A stretch of DNA of 64,000 nucleotides from Thiohalomonas sp041685045 (lineage in GTDB: Bacteria; Pseudomonadota; Gammaproteobacteria; Thiohalomonadales; Thiohalomonadaceae). Location: positions 1-64,000 of the forward strand of contig JAWLGP010000005.1 of assembly GCA_041685045.1 (NCBI GenBank). The letters are read 5' to 3'. This document shows positions 45,013-53,530 of this stretch, one piece after another. A program made the position numbers and the translations under genes. Each line of letters begins with the position of its first letter. Position 1 is the first letter of the stretch. The notes below the pieces were generated by a model. It ran no database searches, was not told where the DNA came from, and saw only the letters and a program-made list of their open reading frames with translations.

Positions 45013-45918
45013 ATGAACGATCGACCTAGCAGTGCCGCCGCTGACGGGCGGCCGCAAAGAAGCTGGCTGGAACGCCTGGGACAGGTGCTACAGCCGGAGC
45101 CCAAGGATCGGGACGAATTGCTGCAGTTCCTCAAGGATTCGCACCAGCGCGGTCTGTTGGACGCCGACGCCTTCGGCATGATCGAAGGTGTGCTGGAAGT
45201 GGCCGAGATGCAGGTGCGCGACATCATGATCCCGCGTTCGCAGATGGACGTGGTGGATCGGGATGCCTCCCTCCAGGAGATGCTTCCGACCATCATCAAG
45301 TGCGCCCACTCCCGTTTTCCGGTTATCGGTGAAAGCCGTGACGAAGTGAACGGCATTCTGCTGGCCAAGGACTTGCTGCCGTTTGTGGCGAATGGCGGGG
45401 AGGGTTTCAATATCCGGGATATCCTCCGCCCGGCGCTGTTTGTGCCGGAGAGCAAACGCCTGAACGTGCTGCTGAAGGAGTTCCGTTCCAGCCGCAACCA
45501 CATGGCGGTGGTGGTCGACGAGTACGGCGGTGTGGCCGGCCTGGTTACCATCGAAGACGTGCTGGAGCAGATCGTCGGCGAGATCGAGGATGAGCACGAC
45601 GTGGAGGAGGAGGACTCGGATATCGTCCGGGTGGCAGACCACCGTTACATGGTCCGGGCCCTTACCCCCATCGAGGACTTCAACGAATTTTTCGCCACCA
45701 ATTTTTCGGACGAGGAGTTCGATACCATCGGCGGGCTGGTACTGAACGGCTTTGGCCGCATGCCCAAGCGGGGTGAACAGGTGATCCTTGGCCACTTCCG
45801 CTTCAGCGTGTTGAGGGCCGACAATCGCCGCATCTATCTGCTGGAAGTTCGTCCGGTGCAGGATGGTGGCGCCGTGGCCGATGAAGCGGCCGGTGAGCAA
45901 CAGCATACTCCGACCTGA
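45013..45918 (+). CDS. corC: CorC/YbeX-family CBS-domain protein
   Basis: The 301-aa protein has two CBS domains (about 70-200), for example VRDIMIPRSQMDVVDRDASLQEML and RNHMAVVVDEYGGVAGLVTIEDVLEQIVGEIEDEHD, and a C-terminal CorC_HlyC domain (FNEFFATNFSDEEFDTIGGLVLNGFGRMPKRG). The family is linked to Mg2+/Co2+ efflux or to envelope lipid homeostasis. It overlaps lnt, as in the conserved miaB cluster. Confidence 0.95.
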   Translation: MNDRPSSAAADGRPQRSWLERLGQVLQPEPKDRDELLQFLKDSHQRGLLDADAFGMIEGVLEVAEMQVRDIMIPRSQMDVVDRDASLQEMLPTIIKCAHSRFPVIGESRDEVNGILLAKDLLPFVANGGEGFNIRDILRPALFVPESKRLNVLLKEFRSSRNHMAVVVDEYGGVAGLVTIEDVLEQIVGEIEDEHDVEEEDSDIVRVADHRYMVRALTPIEDFNEFFATNFSDEEFDTIGGLVLNGFGRMPKRGEQVILGHFRFSVLRADNRRIYLLEVRPVQDGGAVADEAAGEQQHTPT

Positions 45919-47449
45919 TCGACGACGGTGGCTGGCCCCGTTGGCTGCCCTGGCGGCCGGGGCCATGCTGCCGTTGGCCTTCGCCCCCTTCCACCTCTAT
46001 CCGCTCGCCGTCCTGGCGCTCGCCGTTCTGTTTGGCCTCTGGCGCCGGGCGTCTGCCGCGCAGGCGTTTCGCCTGGGTTTTCTGTTCGGCGTCGGCCAGT
46101 TTGGGGTCGGCGTCAGCTGGGTGTTCGTCGCCATCCACGAATTCGGCCAGTCCCCCGTGCCCCTGGCGGTACTGCTGACGGGATTGTTCGTCGCCGTCCT
46201 TGCCCTCTATCCGGCGGTGCTGGGCTATCTGGGACGGCGGTTCGGGGCCGGCCTGGGCGAGGGAGTGGCCCTGCTGCTCTGGTTGCCGGCGCTGTGGACC
46301 GCCGGTGAGTGGTTGCGTGCCGACCTGCTTGGCGGTTTTCCCTGGCTCAACCTCGGCTACAGCCAGATCGACGCACCCCTGGCCGGCCTCGCTCCGGTGT
46401 GGGGTGTTTTCGGCATTACCTGGGCCGTGGGCGTTACCGCCGGCGCCGTCACCTACCTCTTTGCGCCGGGGCGGCCTCCCGGGCGCCGCTGGGCGGCGGC
46501 CTCCGGCGCCGCTGTGCTCTGGTTCGGCGCGTGGCTGCTGGTCGGCAGCACCTGGACCCGGCCCGCGGGCGAACCGCTCACGGTCTCCCTGGTGCAGGGC
46601 AATCTCCCCCAACTCACAAAGTGGGAGCCGAAGTCGATCAATGAGCGGCTCGATCGTTATGCCGAGCTCTCTCTTCGGCAGTTTGGCCGTAGCGACCTGG
46701 TGGTCTGGCCGGAGAATGCGGTCACCCTGTTTTACCACCAGATCAAGGACTCCTACTTCGACTGGTTGGCAGAGGAGGCGCGCAGCGCCGGCACCGATCT
46801 GTTGGTCGGGGTTCCGGTGCTCGCCGAGGATGGCGAACACTACTACACCGGCATCATGAGTCTGGGCCGAAGCCAGGCGTTCTACTTCAAGAACCGGCTG
46901 GTTCCGTTCGGGGAATACGTGCCGCTGGAGGGGCTACTACGCGGCCTGATCGGTTTTTTCGACCTGCCGATGTCGAGCTTTATCCCCGGCCCCGACCGCC
47001 AGCCGCCACTACCCGCGGCCGGCTACCATGCCGCCCCTTCTGTCTGTTACGAGGACGCCTTCGGCGCCAGCCTGGCCGCGGGCCTTGCCGGTGCCGAACT
47101 GCTGGTCAACGGCAGCAACAATGCCTGGTACGGCAACTCCCTGGCCCCTCATCAGCACCTGCAGATCTCGCGCATGCGGGCGCTGGAGACGGGACGGCCC
47201 ATGGCACGGGCCACTACCAACGGGATCTCGGCGCTGATTGACGCTCAGGGGCGGATTGTCGAACGCTCGCCGCAGTTCGCCACCCACGTGGTCACCGGCA
47301 GCCTGCAGCCGATGACCGGCCTCACCCCCTACGGACGCTGGACCGACTGGCCGGTGCTGGGCGGCCTGCTGATCGTGCTGGTCGGTGGCGTCGCAGCGAG
47401 CCGTCGCCGGCACAATTCAACAGGATTAACAGGATTTTTTCAGGATTAA
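45881..47449 (+). CDS. lnt: Apolipoprotein N-acyltransferase
   Basis: This inner-membrane enzyme of about 522 aa has six to eight N-terminal helices and a periplasmic nitrilase domain (about 220-485). The triad is visible: Glu in VWPENAV, Lys in FYFKNRLVPFGEY and Cys in PSVCYEDAFG. It adds the third acyl chain to lipoproteins. The start is uncertain (ATG 45863, ATG 45881 or GTG 45893), all overlapping corC. The last ten or so residues (STGLTGFFQD) and the stop come from the AACAGGATT-type repeat that follows, so the natural C-terminus was probably altered. Confidence 0.93.
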   Translation: MKRPVSNSILRPDRRRWLAPLAALAAGAMLPLAFAPFHLYPLAVLALAVLFGLWRRASAAQAFRLGFLFGVGQFGVGVSWVFVAIHEFGQSPVPLAVLLTGLFVAVLALYPAVLGYLGRRFGAGLGEGVALLLWLPALWTAGEWLRADLLGGFPWLNLGYSQIDAPLAGLAPVWGVFGITWAVGVTAGAVTYLFAPGRPPGRRWAAASGAAVLWFGAWLLVGSTWTRPAGEPLTVSLVQGNLPQLTKWEPKSINERLDRYAELSLRQFGRSDLVVWPENAVTLFYHQIKDSYFDWLAEEARSAGTDLLVGVPVLAEDGEHYYTGIMSLGRSQAFYFKNRLVPFGEYVPLEGLLRGLIGFFDLPMSSFIPGPDRQPPLPAAGYHAAPSVCYEDAFGASLAAGLAGAELLVNGSNNAWYGNSLAPHQHLQISRMRALETGRPMARATTNGISALIDAQGRIVERSPQFATHVVTGSLQPMTGLTPYGRWTDWPVLGGLLIVLVGGVAASRRRHNSTGLTGFFQD

Positions 47450-47561
47450 CAGGATAGAACTGGTTCTAAGGATTGAGAAATAACAACCCTTGAGGTCGAG
47501 CCAGGTAGTCCTCACTTTTTTCATCCTGTTAATCCTGAAAAATCCTGTCCATCCTGTTCAA
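47418..47561. repeat. AACAGGATT-type repeat, pair 1
   Basis: An array of CAGGATT units on the plus strand (47418-47455) faces its inverse (47521-47561, AATCCTG units) across a 65-bp spacer. Units are about 12 bases long. The left array encodes the lnt C-terminus. Confidence 0.85.
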
Positions 47562-47604
47562 TTTGATAACGTCCGAACCCCCCGACCTTTTCCTGCCTCA
47601 CGCC

Positions 47605-47631
47605 TACAGTTTTCGCTGCGTTGGCCGATAG
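47605..47631 (+). promoter_or_regulatory. Putative sigma-28 (FliA) promoter for the chemoreceptor gene
   Basis: TACAGTTT, an 11-base spacer and GCCGATAG match the FliA consensus TAAAGTTT-N11-GCCGATAA except for one base in each block. It lies 93 bases upstream of the MCP start. No motility genes are in the window, but FliA control of MCP genes is common. Confidence 0.65.
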
Positions 47632-47723
47632 AGTCGACTGATCCCGGGTGATGTCTCCTCGCGCGAAGCCCGCTCAGGGAGCTTCGCCTATGGGGAGCCG
47701 CCCATGCGGAAGGAGAAGAGATC

Positions 47724-49640
47724 ATGCTACGCAACTTCAGTATCGGCGTCCGTATCGCGATCGGCTCGGCTCTGGTGCTCGTGCTGGCGCTGGGCGTCAT
47801 TACCCCGTTGATCCTCGGTCAGGTCGAGGACATCGTCAGCCAGGCAGAGCAGCGGGAAATGCAGGCGCTTTACGGGCAGGTGATGGACCGGCTCGATGCC
47901 GAAAAACGGGTGGCCGCGGCACTGGCCGACAGCATTGCCGTGACTCCCCGTTTTGCCGAACTGTTCGCCAACGATGACCGCGAGGGGCTCAAGGCGGAAC
48001 TGTTGACGGTCTTCGAAACCATGCGTGACAAGTACGCGGTCGACCAGTTCCAGTTCCACTCGCCGCCTGCCTTCTCCTATCTGCGGCTCCACAAGCTCGA
48101 GAAGTTCGGTGACGACCTCTCCGGCTTCCGCCACACCGTCGTCGAGGTGAACGAGAGCAAGCAGGGGGTGCAGGGCCTGGAAGTCGGCGTAGCCGGCCTG
48201 GGTATCCGCGGCGTGGCCCCGGTCTCGCACCAGGGCCGGCACATCGGCTCGGTGGAATTCGGCATGAGTTTCGGCCAGCCGTTTTTCGAGGCATTCAAAG
48301 CCAGTGCCGCCGACGTCGGACTCGAGGTCAGCCTGTTTCTCCAGCGGGGGGCGAAGTTCGATCCCTTCGCCAAGACCTATGGGGGGAACAACCTGCTCGG
48401 CGACGACGAGTTGCAGCAGGCCATGGCCAAGCCGCTGTTGACCGTGCGTCACCTCGGCGGCAAGTCCAAGTCGGTCTATGCCCGTCAGGTGACCGACTAC
48501 TCCGGCAAGCCGATCGGCGTGGTCGAGATCGCCGTCGACCGCGATTACTACGAGGGGGCGCTGGCGGGGGCGCGCAACAGCACCCTGCTCATTGGCGGTC
48601 TGGCACTTCTGCTCGGGGTCGGTATTTCAATGCTGCTGAGCATGTCCATCCGCCGGCCGCTGTGCCGCACGGTGGAGGCGATGGAGGATATCGCCCAGGG
48701 TGAAGGCGACCTGACCCGCCGCCTGGATACCACTGGCAACGACGAGATCGCGCACCTCGCCGAGGCATTCAACAAGTTTGTGGAGAAGATCCAGCAGACC
48801 GTCAGTCAGGTCGGTGGTTCGACGGCGCAACTGGCCGCCGCCTCGGAAGAGCTGTCCAACATCACCGCGGTCTCCAAGCAGTCGATCGACCGGCAGCAGC
48901 AGCAGACCGAACAGGTGGTGACCGCCATCAACCAGATGACCGCGACGGTGCAGGAGGTGGCCCGCAACGCCCAGAGTGCCGCCGAAGCGGCGCGTCAGGC
49001 GGACGGTGAAGCCCGTACCGGTACCGAAGTGGTGACCGCCACCATCGATGCCATCGACACCCTCGCCGGCGAGGTGGAGCGAGCCGCCGCGGTGATCCTG
49101 CAGCTGGAGGGCCACAGCAACGACATCGGCCAAGTGCTGGAAGTGATTCGGGAGATCGCCGATCAGACCAACCTGCTGGCGCTCAACGCCGCTATCGAGG
49201 CGGCCCGCGCCGGTGAACAGGGGCGCGGCTTCGCCGTGGTCGCGGATGAGGTGCGCACCCTGGCCAGCCGCACCCAGGAGTCCACCAAGGAGATCGAGGA
49301 GACCATCGGCAAGCTGCAGAACGGGGCTCGCGATGCCGTGAAGGTGATGGAACAGGGCCGCGGACAGGCGCAGACCAGTGTGGAAACTGCCGGGAAGGCC
49401 GGAGATGCCCTGAGCAGCATCACCCGGGCGGTGGCCACCATCAGCGACATGAACACCCAGATCGCCAGCGCCGCCGAGGAGCAGAGTGCAGTCGCCGAGG
49501 AGATCAACAAGAACGTCCACACCATCAACGAAATCACGGAGGAGAACGCCAAGGGCGCCGAGCAGACCGCCGAAAGCTCCGACGGCCTGGCACGGCTCGC
49601 CCACGACCTGCAACAGCTGGTGGGGCAGTTCCGTTATTAA
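47724..49640 (+). CDS. Methyl-accepting chemotaxis protein
   Basis: The 638-aa receptor has a first membrane helix (about 10-32), a periplasmic sensor of about 245 residues with a Cache-like pattern (HSPPAFSYLRLHKLEKFGDDLSGFRHTVVEVNESKQGVQGLEVGVAGLGIRGVAPV), a second helix (about 285-305), a HAMP region and the MCP signalling hairpin with IADQTNLLALNAAIEAARAGEQGRGFAVVADEVRTLA. The ligand cannot be predicted; this sensor type often occurs with small organic ligands. A FliA-like promoter precedes it. Confidence 0.95.
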   Translation: MLRNFSIGVRIAIGSALVLVLALGVITPLILGQVEDIVSQAEQREMQALYGQVMDRLDAEKRVAAALADSIAVTPRFAELFANDDREGLKAELLTVFETMRDKYAVDQFQFHSPPAFSYLRLHKLEKFGDDLSGFRHTVVEVNESKQGVQGLEVGVAGLGIRGVAPVSHQGRHIGSVEFGMSFGQPFFEAFKASAADVGLEVSLFLQRGAKFDPFAKTYGGNNLLGDDELQQAMAKPLLTVRHLGGKSKSVYARQVTDYSGKPIGVVEIAVDRDYYEGALAGARNSTLLIGGLALLLGVGISMLLSMSIRRPLCRTVEAMEDIAQGEGDLTRRLDTTGNDEIAHLAEAFNKFVEKIQQTVSQVGGSTAQLAAASEELSNITAVSKQSIDRQQQQTEQVVTAINQMTATVQEVARNAQSAAEAARQADGEARTGTEVVTATIDAIDTLAGEVERAAAVILQLEGHSNDIGQVLEVIREIADQTNLLALNAAIEAARAGEQGRGFAVVADEVRTLASRTQESTKEIEETIGKLQNGARDAVKVMEQGRGQAQTSVETAGKAGDALSSITRAVATISDMNTQIASAAEEQSAVAEEINKNVHTINEITEENAKGAEQTAESSDGLARLAHDLQQLVGQFRY

Positions 49641-49688
49641 GCCTCAGACCGGGCCGGCCACCGGCCGGCCCCGAGCTTCGACCGATAG

Positions 49689-49787
49689 AACAGGATTGAC
49701 AGGATTTTTTCAGGATTAACAGGATGGATTTAGAGGCTTTCTAGGAAATCCTGTCCATCTGGACAAATCCTGTTAATCCTGTCCTAT
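49689..49787. repeat. AACAGGATT-type repeat, pair 2
   Basis: CAGGATT units at 49689-49728 face AATCCTG units at 49747-49787 across 18 bases. The pair sits between the MCP stop and the convergent zinc-ribbon gene. Confidence 0.85.
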
Positions 49788-49806
49788 TGCAGCAGGAGCC
49801 CGAGAC

Positions 49807-50331
49807 CTATTCCCCCTCGCTGACGCGCCGGAAGGAGGTGCCGTGACAACGCGGGCAGGGCGGGATATGCGAAGGCGCCTGGAAGTGCAGGACCTCGCCG
49901 CAGCTTTTGCACTGCAGGCTCCCCAGGCCGGTTACCTCGCCGGTGTGCCACTCGCCGAAGGCGGAGGCGCGCTCGGAGAGCTGGCCAAGCTCGACGCGGG
50001 TGCGGTCCACCGCCCCCGCGAACAGGTCGGCCAGACTGCGCTCCACCACCTGGATGTCGAACTGAATCCATTCGCCGAGTTCCCGCCCGCCGTCGGCGAC
50101 GAATTCGGCGGCCTCTTCGAGGTCGCGCCGTAGGTAGCCGCCCAGCTTTTCCGCCTCTTCGCGGCTCAGCTCCCCAAGTTCGGTGGCCCGTTCCCGGGCA
50201 TCGTCCAGGGCGCGTTGCACGACGGGTCCGGTGTCGTGTTCCAACTCGTCAATGCGGTGTCTGACGCGCTCCAGCATCTTGCGATACGCGTCGGTCAGGC
50301 GTTCGCCCCAGCCCTCTTTCTCTTCGGCCAT
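49807..50331 (-). CDS. Zinc-ribbon protein, YbeL/DUF1451-like
   Basis: The 174-aa protein has a long helical N-terminal part (WGERLTDAYRKMLERVRHRIDELEHDTGPVVQRALDDARERATELGELSREEAEKLGGYLRRDL) and a C-terminal zinc ribbon: CKSCGEVLHF ... PPCPRCHGTSFRR, with four Cys ligands. The family has no proven function. The ATG at 50331 is chosen because the longer frame upstream runs antisense-like through mazG. Confidence 0.88.
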   Translation of the reverse strand: MAEEKEGWGERLTDAYRKMLERVRHRIDELEHDTGPVVQRALDDARERATELGELSREEAEKLGGYLRRDLEEAAEFVADGGRELGEWIQFDIQVVERSLADLFAGAVDRTRVELGQLSERASAFGEWHTGEVTGLGSLQCKSCGEVLHFQAPSHIPPCPRCHGTSFRRVSEGE

Positions 50332-50422
50332 GTCCGCTCCGCTTGGTGGTTTTTCGATCGTGCTTAGTTTCCCCCAATCGCTCTTGAGATGCGAGCCGAT
50401 CGAGTGGTGCCCCGCACTATGA

Positions 50423-51253
50423 TCACGCGTCGTCACCTTGCGGTGGACCCGCCAGTTTCCGTTCCGCGGCCTTGACCTCCTCCCAGACGGCGTCCATCTC
50501 CTCCAGCGTGCAGTGGCCGAGTTCCCGGCCGCGGGCTTGCAGGGTGGCTTCCACGGAGCGGAAGCGGCGGTCGAACTTGGTGTTGGCCCCGCGCAGGGCG
50601 GTCTCGGCATCGACGCCGGCCAGACGGGCGACATTGACGCAAGCGAACAACAGGTCGCCGATCTCGCTCTGCAGGGCGTCGCGGTCGCCCCGGGCCAACT
50701 CGGTTCGAATTTCGTCGACCTCCTCGGTCACCTTGTCCAGGGCGCCGCCCGCATCGGGCCAGTCGAAGCCGACCCGGGACGCCCGTTTTTGCAGCTTCTC
50801 CGCCCGATTGAGGGCGGGAAGGGCGACCGCCACCCCGTCTATGACGCTGTGGGACTCACCCGATGTCGCCCGCGCGGCGCGCTCGCGCGCCTTTTGTGCC
50901 TCCCAAGCCGCAGTCTGGGCCTCGGCGTTCGCCACCTCGGCTTCGCCGAAAACGTGCGGGTGGCGGCGGATCATCTTGTCCACCACCGACTCGACCACGT
51001 CGGGGAAGGCGAACAGCCCCGCCTCTTCCGCCATGCGGGCGTGGAACACCACCTGAAACAGCAGGTCACCAAGTTCGTCGCGCAGTTCGTCCAGCGCGTT
51101 CCGCTCGATGGCATCGGCCACCTCGTAGGCCTCTTCCAGGGTGTAGGGCGCAATGGTGGCGAAGGTCTGCTCGCGGTCCCACGGACAGCCGCCCTCGGGG
51201 TCGCGCAGGCGGGCCATGACTTCCAGGAGGGCTTCGATGCGGTTGTTGTTCAT
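50423..51253 (-). CDS. mazG: Nucleoside triphosphate pyrophosphohydrolase
   Basis: The 276-aa cytoplasmic enzyme has two MazG domains. The first has LRDPEGGCPWDREQTFATIAPYTLEEAYEVADAIE and ELGDLLFQVVFHARMAEE, the second KVTEEVDEIRTELARGD and EIGDLLFACVNVARLAGVDAETALRGANTKFDRRF; EExxE/ExxD pairs bind Mg2+. It degrades non-canonical NTPs and influences (p)ppGpp levels. The start at 51253 is the family one. Confidence 0.95.
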   Translation of the reverse strand: MNNNRIEALLEVMARLRDPEGGCPWDREQTFATIAPYTLEEAYEVADAIERNALDELRDELGDLLFQVVFHARMAEEAGLFAFPDVVESVVDKMIRRHPHVFGEAEVANAEAQTAAWEAQKARERAARATSGESHSVIDGVAVALPALNRAEKLQKRASRVGFDWPDAGGALDKVTEEVDEIRTELARGDRDALQSEIGDLLFACVNVARLAGVDAETALRGANTKFDRRFRSVEATLQARGRELGHCTLEEMDAVWEEVKAAERKLAGPPQGDDA

Positions 51254-51308
51254 TCGGTTGACAGCCAAGCGTGAGGGGTGAGGGCATCCGGTGCAGGCCT
51301 TGCGACGA

Positions 51309-51464
51309 TTCAACAGGATTAACAGGATTTTTCAGGATTGACAGGATGGATTGAATTTAAAAAACCTCCTGCTTGGAGCTATCGAGCAGAGGCTTGCCGT
51401 TCTGACCCGCAGCAAAACGGTTTTTTCCTGTTAATCCTGAAAAATCCTGTTAATCCTGTTTAAT
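51309..51464. repeat. AACAGGATT-type repeat, pair 3
   Basis: CAGGATT units at 51309-51349 face AATCCTG units at 51426-51464. They flank a 76-bp spacer containing several short T/A runs. The pair fills the mazG to thioredoxin-gene gap. Confidence 0.85.
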
Positions 51465-51491
51465 AACCATAATCGAGCTCACTCCTCGGCC

Positions 51492-52556
51492 TCACAGTCC
51501 TTCCCGCTGCCACCGCTGCAGGGAGATGCCCCGGCGGTGGGCTCCGCTCAGTGCGTATTCGAGCACGCGCTTGAGCCGATAGAAGTGCGCCACCGAGTCG
51601 ACGCGCAGGATTTCACCACCGTCTTCGTCGATGACGAGCAGGGTGGGGGTGTAGAACAACTTCAGCGCCTGTGCCCAGTCGTGGGCGGTGGTGCGGCGGC
51701 CGGCGGGCGTCACCACGGGGGTGTCGGCCCAGATATCCAACCGGGCGGTGTCGAAGCGGGCGATGAGCGCCTGGATCGACCGCTGCTGGAGTGGGTCGCC
51801 GTGCAACACGTCACAGGCGTGACAGTCGGGTTGCTCGAAGAAGACGATCAATGGGCGTTGTCCCGCGATGCGGCTGCGGTCCAGGTTGTGCGGTGGATTG
51901 GGAAAGAACGGTTCATCGTTCAGCTGCCCTTCGCGAGCGGCCATGCGTGGCTCAGCGCGCTCCAGGTAGTCGCGGAAGCTCTCGGCGCGATAGTGTCCGC
52001 CCACCACATACTCCAGCGCGGCACGGAACTGGTAGGGCGGGTGATAGCCGACCAGCTTGAGGGCCTCGCGACCTTCGGTGTCGTAGAACAGCAGGGTGGG
52101 GGTCAGACTGGCCTTCTCCCGCTCGGCAAAATGCCTTTCCGACAGCTCGACCCCGTTGAGATCGGTCACGGTTCGGTCGCCATGTACATCGACGGCGACC
52201 ACGTCGAAATGGCGGCGGGTATAAAGTGCAATGTCGCGCCGGCCGAAGTTCTTTTCCATCAAGGCCTTGCAGTAGGGACAGTACTTCTGGCCGAAATAGA
52301 CCACCAGGCCGCGCTTGCCGAAGCGGGCGGCCTCGTCCAGGTCTTCACCCAGATGGAGGAAGCTGAGTCGAAACCAGGGGGGCGTCACCACCGGTTCGGT
52401 CAGCGGCCGGTCGTTGAAGGTGGCTTCGAAGGTGGCTTCGGCCTCGGCAGTCAGCTCCCTCTCCCATGCCTCCCAGTCGGCATCGGTCTGGGCCGAGACC
52501 GGTCCAAGGCAGAGGAACAGTAAGGCGACGACGATACCCGGGCGGATCCGCATCAT
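51492..52556 (-). CDS. Periplasmic protein with two thioredoxin-like domains (SoxW-like)
   Basis: The 354-aa secreted protein has a signal peptide (cleavage near VSAQ, 20-23). Domain 1 has KYCPYCKALM (Cys93/Cys96) and a cis-Pro at SLTPTLLFYD. Domain 2 has QPDCHACDVL (Cys245/Cys248) and a cis-Pro at FYTPTLLVID. Each domain therefore keeps a complete active site. Related single-domain proteins (SoxW, thioredoxin_2 type) reduce periplasmic partners in sulfur oxidisers. It overlaps the signal peptidase gene by four bases. Confidence 0.85.
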   Translation of the reverse strand: MMRIRPGIVVALLFLCLGPVSAQTDADWEAWERELTAEAEATFEATFNDRPLTEPVVTPPWFRLSFLHLGEDLDEAARFGKRGLVVYFGQKYCPYCKALMEKNFGRRDIALYTRRHFDVVAVDVHGDRTVTDLNGVELSERHFAEREKASLTPTLLFYDTEGREALKLVGYHPPYQFRAALEYVVGGHYRAESFRDYLERAEPRMAAREGQLNDEPFFPNPPHNLDRSRIAGQRPLIVFFEQPDCHACDVLHGDPLQQRSIQALIARFDTARLDIWADTPVVTPAGRRTTAHDWAQALKLFYTPTLLVIDEDGGEILRVDSVAHFYRLKRVLEYALSGAHRRGISLQRWQREGL

Positions 52557-53239
52557 TCCAGCCCGTTGAGAAACCGTCCGCCGCGCGGCAGGAAATGCTG
52601 CTCAGGGTTGAATGACGCGATGACCCCTATTGCCCGGCCGCGGATGGCATCGCGGGGAACGAAGCCGAAGTAACGGGAGTCGGCGCTCTGGTCCCGGTTG
52701 TCACCGAGCATGAGGTAGTGATTGTCGGGGACCGCCACCGGGCCGAACGCCGGGGCCGTGGCAGCGATACGGGACAGCATGATTGGGTGGGCGGCATCGG
52801 GCAGGTGTTCCAGCGCGAACATGCTGCCGGTGCGCTCGGCGGCGGGGAGTTCGTCCGCTTCCGGTTCGGCGGCGTTCGAGTAGGCCACCGGCTCGCCGTT
52901 GATGAAAAGGGCGTTGTCGCGCATCGCCACCGTATCACCGGGCACGCCGATCACCCGTTTGACCAACAGCCGTCCGTCGGACGGGGAGTCGAATACGACG
53001 ATCTCTCCCCGCCGCGGCGCACCCCATTCGGCCACATGCCAAGTGGTGAAGGGAAGCTTGAGGTCGTAGGCCAGGCGATTGACGAAAATGAGATCGCCGA
53101 CCAGCAGGGTCGGCTTCATCGAACCACTCGGCACGTGGTTCCAGTCGGCGATCACCGACCGGGCGCCGAATACGAGCAGCGCGATTAGCGCCAGATCGCG
53201 CGTCGCCCGCCAGATGCGGAGCAGTACCGCTTTGCTCAT
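52553..53239 (-). CDS. lepB: Signal peptidase I
   Basis: The 228-aa protein has one N-terminal helix (about 15-30) and the catalytic Ser40 in VPSGSMKPTL and Lys94 in LLVKRVIGVPGD; GDNRDQSADSRYFG is the box E motif. It cleaves export signal peptides at the periplasmic face of the inner membrane. It is not linked to lepA/rnc here but is coupled to the thioredoxin-like gene, and may be a second copy in the genome. Confidence 0.94.
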   Translation of the reverse strand: MSKAVLLRIWRATRDLALIALLVFGARSVIADWNHVPSGSMKPTLLVGDLIFVNRLAYDLKLPFTTWHVAEWGAPRRGEIVVFDSPSDGRLLVKRVIGVPGDTVAMRDNALFINGEPVAYSNAAEPEADELPAAERTGSMFALEHLPDAAHPIMLSRIAATAPAFGPVAVPDNHYLMLGDNRDQSADSRYFGFVPRDAIRGRAIGVIASFNPEQHFLPRGGRFLNGLE

Positions 53240-53518
53240 TTCGTTTCTCCTCTGTTGCTGTCGCAGCCGAAGCCCGGCCCCGGGCGGTTGACCAGCGCTA
53301 CGGCTCAGTCAACTGCAGGGCGCAGCGACCCCGGTCGGCCCGAAGGGAGTCATCCGGAGGCCCCAATCTCCGTATTATGCGCCTTGGAAACGGCTTGCGG
53401 AGCGGCTATGTCTTGGGCCTTCCGGGTGGCTCTGAAAACCGCCAATATCACTGTGCGAGAGTACTAGCATGATAGGCCATGATCGACGTTAGAAACACGC
53501 GTTGCGGCACAAGATCGA

Positions 53519-53524
53519 TATAAT
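53519..53524 (+). promoter_or_regulatory. -10 box very close to the rssA start
   Basis: TATAAT ends six bases before the ATG of the patatin gene. A transcript starting at the usual distance would begin at or next to the start codon, i.e. leaderless. No good -35 box is seen at 16-18 bases. The 291-bp gap 53240-53530 holds nothing else I can name. Confidence 0.35.
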
Positions 53525-53530
53525 GCCGCC

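Noticed and set aside
47562..47723. Possible c-di-GMP (GEMM) riboswitch upstream of the chemoreceptor gene
   Set aside because: Hairpin-forming GC stretches exist, but the conserved GEMM core strings are not present; the FliA-like promoter explains the region better.
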